This document shows, piece after piece, positions 33,601 through 40,496 of a stretch of DNA of 40,496 bases. The notes beneath the pieces were generated by a model. The model did not search any database, was not told where the DNA came from, and saw nothing but the letters and a program-made list of their open reading frames with translations. A program made the position numbers and the translations under genes. Positions within the stretch are counted from its first letter, which is position 1, and each line of letters opens with the position of its first letter. Origin of the DNA: Fusobacterium sp. IOR10 (GTDB taxonomy: Bacteria; Fusobacteriota; Fusobacteriia; Fusobacteriales; Fusobacteriaceae); contig NZ_WJWY01000020.1 in NCBI RefSeq assembly GCF_010367435.1, positions 1-40,496 on the forward strand, in the 5' to 3' direction.

Positions 33601-36600
33601 TCTTTCTGGAGAAATAAAAAATGAAGCAGTTATAGAAAAAACAGACGGAACACAAATAGCAATTACTTCCCATGAAATAGATGGAAGTAACAGTGGTTCT
33701 TATACAAGAAATGTTGATAAAAGTTTGTATATTCCAGGTGAAGAATTAACATACACATTTACAGCTAAGGGAAATAATGGATATTTAAACAACTATAGTG
33801 TTAATGAGGATGTAAAGAATATTCAAGTTGAATTATTAGATGGAACTACAGGAAATCCATTTTCAATAGATGATGGTGAGCCTCAATTTACAGTGGAAAG
33901 ATATGTAAATGGAGTTTTAGATGGAACTTCTAATTCTAATGGTACTGTAACTAGTCCTGTGTCAGATAATGAAAATATAGTTCAAACTATAGATGTATCT
34001 CCAGAGGACACTATTATATATAAGGTGAAAGGAACTATAAGAAAGGATATAGTTGGAGCAATTAATTTTAATGGTCTAGTAACAGAACCCTATAGACATA
34101 ATTTATCAATAGAGACAACAGTGGAAGAGGGAGGATATATTCCAGGTGAAGAAATAACACTAAAGACAACAATAGAAAATAATAGTAATGGTAATGCAGG
34201 AAATATAGATTTGCAAGATCTTATTGACAGTCTAGAGTTAGAACTCTCTGATGGAACCACAGGAAAATTATTCCCAAATGGTTGGACAATAACAGCTGAA
34301 AAATCAGGGGATAATTCACAGTATATAAATGCAGGAACTTATACAGATTTAAGTGATATTAATACTGAAATTGGTATTCCTATTGGAGGAAAATTAATTT
34401 ATAAAATTACAGGAAAGGTAAATGAACTTGCAGTTGGAGCTACAGTTAATAAAGTAATACTTGATGGTGACACTGTTTCTGCAAATGTACAAAGTTTATC
34501 TTCCAATTTAACTGTAAAAAAAGAAGTAGTATCTTATTATAGAAATAATGGAACAAGTGAAGTAAATGGAGGATATGTTCCAAATGGTTGGATAAAATAT
34601 AAAATAACTATAAATAACATTGGAAAGGGAATAGCAGATGATATAGCTGTTTCAGATACTTTGGCAAGTATAAAAACAACAGCCTATGATGATGATGGAT
34701 CAACTAAAGAGATAAATGCTTTTTCAGAATGGGAAATTTTAAGCTGTGAAAAAACAGGAACAGATAGTCAATCTAATATTAACTTAACTAGTGGTACAGA
34801 AGCCCTAGGAAGTACTTCTCTAGGATGGGAAATGGATATTCCTTCTATGGGTAGTGTAACTATAAATATTTTAGCCCATGTGGATGAAGGAGCAATTGGG
34901 GATATTAAAAATACAGTATCAGTTGATGGAAAAGATTATAGTTCAGAAACTTCAAAATCTTTAGTTGGGAAAGCTGTATTAACTAAGAAAGCTTACGAAG
35001 AAGATGGAGTTACTTCTAAAAGCAGATATATTTCAGGGGAAAAAATAGTATACAAGGTTATTGTTAAAAACACAGGGGAAGGAATAATCTCTGGAACAAT
35101 TAAAGATGGAATAAGTAGTATTTTATCTTTAGTTGAAGAAACTGGAAGCAATGGAAATAATCCAAAGGAAGCTAGTTTTGATAGCTTTACAATAACAGCA
35201 AGTAAAACTAGTAGTAATGATATAGATAATATAACAAAAATAGGAACTTTTGAATTAAATTCAACTAAAGAAAATATTGATATAGATGATGTATTAATTA
35301 TTGCTCCAGGAGCTACAGTTGAATTTGAAATTACTGGAATAACTAAAGAAAATATTATGGGAAATATTGTTAATAAAGTTACATTTGGAAATATTTCTAA
35401 AAGTGTAACAGTAAGAGAAAAATCTTCAAATATCTCCCTTGATAAAAAAGTTATTAAAGTAGGGGATACAACTATTCCAGAAGGAACAGACCCTATTAAT
35501 TATGATCCAGGGGATACAGTTGAATATGAGATAACAATTACAAACACAGGATATGGACATAAAAATAATTTAGTTTTAAATGAAAATATAGATGAAATTC
35601 AAGCTAAAATAGCTGGGAATACATTATCAGAAGCTTTTGAAAATTATTCATTTGAAGTTATTGATAGTGGAAATAGTTATATTAGACAGGTTGGCTTAAA
35701 GACAGTAATTGATATGGATCCAGGAAAAGAAAATGCTCCAGAAGTTGTAACAATAAAAGTTACAGGAAAATTAAAGGATAATATTATAGGAGAAATAGAT
35801 GAAAATATAGTAACTTACAATAATATAATTGCAAAAAGTGAAAAGTTACAACAAAAAACTCCAGAAATAACATATTATAAATCTTTTACTGATTCTTTAA
35901 AGAATGAAATTCCAAATAAAGAGAATTTTGCACCAGAAGAAACACTTTTCTACAAACTTGTAATTAAAAATACAGGGGAAGGTTATGCTAATGACTTAAG
36001 TGTAATTGATAAGATTTATGATTTGAAAACAAGTCAAAATGATAAGGCCTTTCAAGATGGAGAGGTAACAGTGACAACAAAAATTTATAATGGAACTTCT
36101 TCATTAGAAGGAACAAATGATGGTAAAACTTATGTTACTGGAGATACTTCAGGAAGTTCTTTAATAAATACAACTATAGATTTAGCTCCAAATTCAACAG
36201 TGGAATTTTATATTGCTGGTAAAACAACTGCCTATGCAATAGGTTCTATTACAAATAAAATATTAGTTGAAGGAGAAGGAAATCCAACTATTGAATCAGG
36301 AAAATCTGATAGTGTAACAACAGAATCAATTCCATCAGACATAGTTGGAAGAAAAATAGCAGGAACAGATCCAAATACTACAGATGTATACTATACTCCA
36401 GGGGGAGATATTTCATATACTTTAACCTTTGAAAATAATGGAGATGGACCTGGGATAATTTATATTAAGGATATAGTTTCTAATTTAAAAGTAACTGGAC
36501 CAGGTGGGGAAGAAATTAATGCTTTCCAATCAGACTATAAATTTGTTTTAAAAACAGAAAGTGGAGATGTTTATTGTCCATCTAGTTCCATAGAGCTTTT

Positions 36601-39600
36601 ATCAGGAGAAAAAATAATAACTGGGGACTTGGATACAGATATAAGGTTAGGAGAAAATTCTTCATGTTCCTTTACTTTAACAGGAAAAGCTAATGTGAAA
36701 GCTGTAGGTTCTATAAAAAATATAGCAACCTATAATATAAATTCTCCTGCAGGAACTGAGGTAACTATATCAGATACAATTGAACCAACTCCAGGTGTGG
36801 TAGAAATTACAAATGTAGCAGATGGAGATATTATTGCTTCAGGAGAACAAGCAACTTATACTCCAGGAGAACAAGCAACTTATACTTTAACAATTAAAAA
36901 TACAGGGGATGGATATGCTCAAAATGTAAATGTTGAAGACTTATTAAGTACTATGACAGGAGAAGCTTCAGGGGATGGAAGTCTTGAAGCAGTTTTCCAA
37001 TCAATAGATAGTGTGAGCACAACTATTGGAGATAATAGTGCTTCTATAGGAACAGGAACTACAACTAATGGATATCAAGGTAACTTTGATATAGCCCCAG
37101 GAGAAAGTATAGTAATAACATTAACAGGAACTGTTAATGACAATATGCTTGGAGAAATAATAAATAATCCAGTAGTAACATATAATGAAGAGGAATTATT
37201 AGCTCCAGTATCTTTAACAACTGTTCTTCCTGAGTTAAATATAGTGACAAAAATATCAACAGATGGAAGTATTTATTCAGAAAATTCAGTTAACTATATA
37301 CCAGGTGAAAAACTATATTATGAAGTAACATTATCAAATATAGGTAAAGGTTGGGATAATGATGTTAAATTGAGTAATTTAATTAATGAAATAAAGGCAA
37401 CTAATTCAGATACTTCTGTTGGGACTGAAAGTCTTGCATTTGATGAAAGTAGTATAATTATTACTTTAGAATCTGGGGATAATGTAGTTTTTGATTCAAG
37501 TGCACATAATATAGATGCGACTATGGATATTGCTCCAGGGGAAAGTATTATTTTCAAAATAGAAGGAATTGTTAATTCTGATATAATTGGAGAAATTAAG
37601 CTTGATTCAAAATATGAAAATTCAAAGGGAACAATAACTACTGAAACTTCAAATGAGGTTGTAGCTACACAAGGGATAGGGGAAGTATCAATAGAAGAAA
37701 AAATTAAAGATCCTAATACAGGAGTATTTAATTTAGATGAGTCAAATTATATACCAGGTGAAAATGTAACATTTAAAGTATTTATAAAAAATACTGCAGA
37801 CACCTTTGCACAGAATATAGAAATAAATAATCTATTAACTAATATGGAAGTAACCTTAGCAGATGGAAGCCAAGGTGATGCCTTTAGTGAATGGGAAATA
37901 ATGCAAGAGGGGCCTTTAAAATCAGAAAGTGTGCTAACTAATATTTTTACCAATGGAAATGATTTGAAGTCAGAAGGTAATTTAGCACCAAATGATGAAT
38001 ATGCCTTTATAATTACAGCAAAGGTAAATGAAAATGCAGTTGGAACAATAGAAAATAAATCCCTATTAACTGTAAATGGTATAGTTAAAGATCCTAGCAA
38101 TACTATTATATTTACTCCAAATGAAAATGAAATAGAAATGATAAAATCGACAGATTCTACAACATATTATCCAAATGGAGAAATGGTCTATAAGGTAGTT
38201 ATAGAAAATACAGGAAATTCAATTATTAATGATATAGTTTTTGAAGATGCTATAAACAGTGAACAAGTTTTATTAGGAGATGGAAATAATGGAGATCCAT
38301 TTAATAGTACAACTGTTCAAGGGGAAGTTGTTTCAGGAGAAACAACTATAACAACAACTCATCCAAATGTTTCAGCAGACAGTACAACAGGAAAGGTTAC
38401 TTCAACTTCCTTTGATATTAAAATAGGAGAAAAGATAACCTTCCAAATAACAGCAACAGTTAATAATAATGTTGTGGGAGATATAAAAAATGTTGCAACA
38501 TATACAGTTGATGGTGGAACGCCAGTTAGCAGTAATCAAGTAACTACTATATCTGAAGAGTCTGAAATTGTGTTAACGAAAGTTGTAGAAGAACCTACAT
38601 CCAATGAGTATATTCCTGGAGAAAAAATAAAATATAAAATAACAATAGAAAATACAGGAAAAGGATTTGGAGACAATATAAATATAGTAGATGAAATTTC
38701 AAAAATAATGGTTGATACAGTTAATGGAAGTGCAGTTGCATTTAGTGAAAATGATTGGGAATGGACAAAGGAAACAGAAGAACTTCCAAATGTTATTCCA
38801 GATTTAACATCATTTACTGGAAAGGATTTGGATATAGATGTGGATATAGAAAGTGGTAAAACTTTAACACTTTATGTTGAAGGAACTGTAAATTCACAGG
38901 CTTATGGAGATATATCAAATACAGTTACAGGTAAAAATGGAGAGGATGATATACCAGAATCAACTGTAAATATAAGCTCTTCATTGGGAAAAGTTGAAAT
39001 TACAAATACAGCAGATGTAGGCAGTTATACTCCAGGAGAGCCAGTAACTTATATTTTAACAGTAACAAATAATGGTGATGGATATGCTCAAAATGTAAAT
39101 GTTGAAGATTTGTTAAGTACTATGACAGGGGAAATATCAGGAGATGGAAGTCCTCTGGGATTAGTTTTTAAATCAATAGATACTGTAAATACAACTATTG
39201 GAGATAATAGCGCTTCTATAGGAACTCCAAGTACAAGTAATGGATATGAAGGAAATTTCAATATTGCGCCAGGAGAAAGTATAGTTATAACATTAACAGG
39301 AACTGTTAATGATAATATACTTGGAGAAATAGTAAATGATCCAGTAGTAACATATAATGGAACTAAATTAAAAGATCCTGTAAGTTTAGAAACAGTTCTT
39401 CCAAAGTTAAATATAGTAACTAGAATATCAGAATATGGACATGTTTACTCAGAAACTCCAGTTAACTATATTCCAGGTGAAACATTATATTATGAGGTAA
39501 CACTATCAAATACAGGTGAAGGTTGGGACAATAATGTTAAATTGAGTAATTTAATTAATGAAATTAAAGCAGATGCTTCAGATGGAACTGAAAGTCTTGC

Positions 39601-40496
39601 ATTTAAGGAAAGCACTATAATTATTACTTTAGAATCTGGGAATAATGTAGTTTTTGATTCAAGTGATTATAATCTAGATGCAACTATGGATATTGCTCCA
39701 GGGGAAGATATTATTTTCAAAATAGAAGGAGTTGTTAATGATAATATTACTGGAACAATAACACTTGATTCAAAATATGAAAATTCAAAGGGAACAATAA
39801 CTTCTAAAACTTCAAATGAAGTTTTGGCCACACAAAAAAATGAAGGTCTATCTGTAACAGAAAGGATTAAAAATCCAGATACAGGGGAATTTGATTTATT
39901 TGAATCAAGTTATGTGCCAGGTGAAGATGTAATATTCAAAGTATTCATAGAGAATCCTGAAGATACATTTGCTCAAAATATAGATATAAATAACTATTTA
40001 AAATCTATGAAAGTAGAACTAGCAGATGGAAGTGATGGAGATGCCTTTAGCAGCTGGACAATAGTACAGTCTGAGTTTCCAACTAATAATAATAGTGTCA
40101 TAACTAATACAATAACAAATGATAATAATTTAAAATCAACAGGAAATCTAGCTTCAAAGGATAAGTATTCATTTATAATAACAGCAAAGGTAAATGAAAA
40201 TGCAGTTGGAGAAATAAAAAACAATTCAACTTATACTTTAGGTGCTGGAAGTGAAAATTATAGTAATTTAATTGCATTTAAGCCAGAAGAAAATAAAATA
40301 GAAATAACAAAAACAGCAGAAACTGAAACTTACTATCCAAATGGTGAAATGGTCTATAATGTAGTAATCGAAAATACAGGAAATTCAATTATTAATGATA
40401 TAAGTTTTGAAGATGATGTTAATAAAGAACAAGTATTATTAGCAGATGGAACTGATGGAGATCCATTTGATAGTACAACTGTAACAGGTGAAGTTG
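30629..40496 (+). CDS. Giant DUF11-type repeat surface protein, continuation (partial, frame 2, no stop in window)
   Basis: From 30629 to the right edge the second frame stays open for about 3,287 codons, with no start of its own and no stop. It consists of about 23 modules of 130-160 residues (TIGR01451/DUF11-like, Ig-like beta folds). Each starts with a strand and YxPGExVxYxIxIxNTGxGYA, then xVxDxLSxI, often DGSxGxAFxxW, then IAPGExIxYxITGxVNxxAxGxIxN. Cysteine is very rare. The family is found on bacterial surfaces as stalks or adhesins, but no ligand can be inferred. The cell-anchoring C-terminus lies outside the window. Together with the N-terminal part the visible product has about 3,490 residues. 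Confidence 0.85.
36803..38995 (+). repeat. Higher-order repeat, copy 1 (five modules)
   Basis: A block of five consecutive modules that is repeated in the same order from 38996. Matching landmarks (GAAATTAC at 36803/38996, GGATATGCTC at 36911/39080, CAGGAAATTC at 38211/40377) give a period of about 2,166-2,193 bases, i.e. roughly 723 residues. The difference is explained by an extra 24-base unit in copy 1. Confidence 0.88.
36842..36889 (+). repeat. 24-base tandem duplication within a module
   Basis: GGAGAACAAGCAACTTATACT with three further bases (CCA, then TTA) occurs twice in direct succession, encoding GEQATYTP-GEQATYTL. Copy 2 of the higher-order repeat has only one unit at this place, so the event probably followed the block duplication. 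Confidence 0.9.
38996..40496 (+). repeat. Higher-order repeat, copy 2 (cut by the window edge)
   Basis: Second copy of the five-module block: long near-identical stretches such as GDGYAQNVNVEDLLSTMTGE, GNFxIAPGESIVITLTGTVN and ENTGNSIINDI recur at the same spacing as in copy 1. The window ends in its fourth module. Further copies may follow. Confidence 0.88.

Larger units (their letters stand above)
30580..40496 (+). repeat. Tandem array of about 23 DUF11-like modules
   Basis: Module starts estimated from the recurring (Y/V)xPGE strand are near 30580, 31030, 31500, 31930, 32355, 32840, 33230, 33690, 34105, 34505, 34975, 35430, 35865, 36340, 36803, 37230, 37685, 38120, 38565, 38996, 39400, 39845 and 40300. 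The period varies between about 390 and 490 bases. Most neighbouring modules are strongly diverged at DNA level, so the array is old; only the last part shows close copies. Confidence 0.8.

Noticed and set aside
30580-40496. CRISPR array or DNA-level satellite
   Set aside because: The repeats are 390-490 bases, protein-coding in one frame and diverged; there is no short repeat with unique spacers anywhere in the window.

Overview
The window looks like a chromosomal segment of a low-GC (very AT-rich) anaerobic bacterium, most probably a member of the Fusobacteriota (Fusobacterium/Cetobacterium/Ilyobacter type); a clostridial host is the main alternative. The reasons are strong GGAGG ribosome sites, A/T-ending codons, classic RNA regulators (glmS ribozyme, guanine and ZTP riboswitches), rubredoxin, a phosphatidylserine decarboxylase next to a NusG-domain-II protein, and a giant DUF11-type repeat surface protein. 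The assignment is inference from gene content; no marker gene is present.

Layout. 1-127: right end of an IS3-family element. 140-5788 (minus): a complete arginine cluster argC-J-B-D-F, preceded by a promoter, a 30-codon leader ORF and two tandem terminators that look like an attenuation system. 5788-14712: a galactose locus, with galK-galT on the minus strand and, divergently, a ROK regulator, galM and the mglBAC galactose ABC transporter; the divergent region carries three direct repeats and the mgl promoter has a related one. 14768-16420 (minus): rubredoxin, two small unknown proteins and an AEC permease.

16526-22174: a purine/one-carbon/amino-sugar stretch. A PbuG/AzgA purine permease (minus) sits behind a guanine-type riboswitch with two terminators. 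It is divergent from fhs, which sits behind a ZTP riboswitch. glmS follows, behind a glmS ribozyme. 22244-24125: a class II photolyase and a family 4 uracil-DNA glycosylase, a small DNA-repair pair. 24172-24843 (minus): two cupins bracketed by terminators with identical stems.

24952-29830 (minus): a probable six-gene run psd - NusG-II protein - AI-2E-family permease - THUMP RNA methyltransferase - coiled-coil protein - membrane-anchored cyclophilin. 30025 to the right edge: a secreted giant repeat protein (about 3,490 codons visible, no stop reached) made of about 24 modules of roughly 140-150 residues, with a higher-order duplication of about 2.17 kb near the right edge and an apparent +1 frameshift at about 30630.

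The first 30 kb is mostly housekeeping metabolism under RNA-level control. The most unusual items are the arginine leader with its mutually exclusive terminators and the giant repeat protein.
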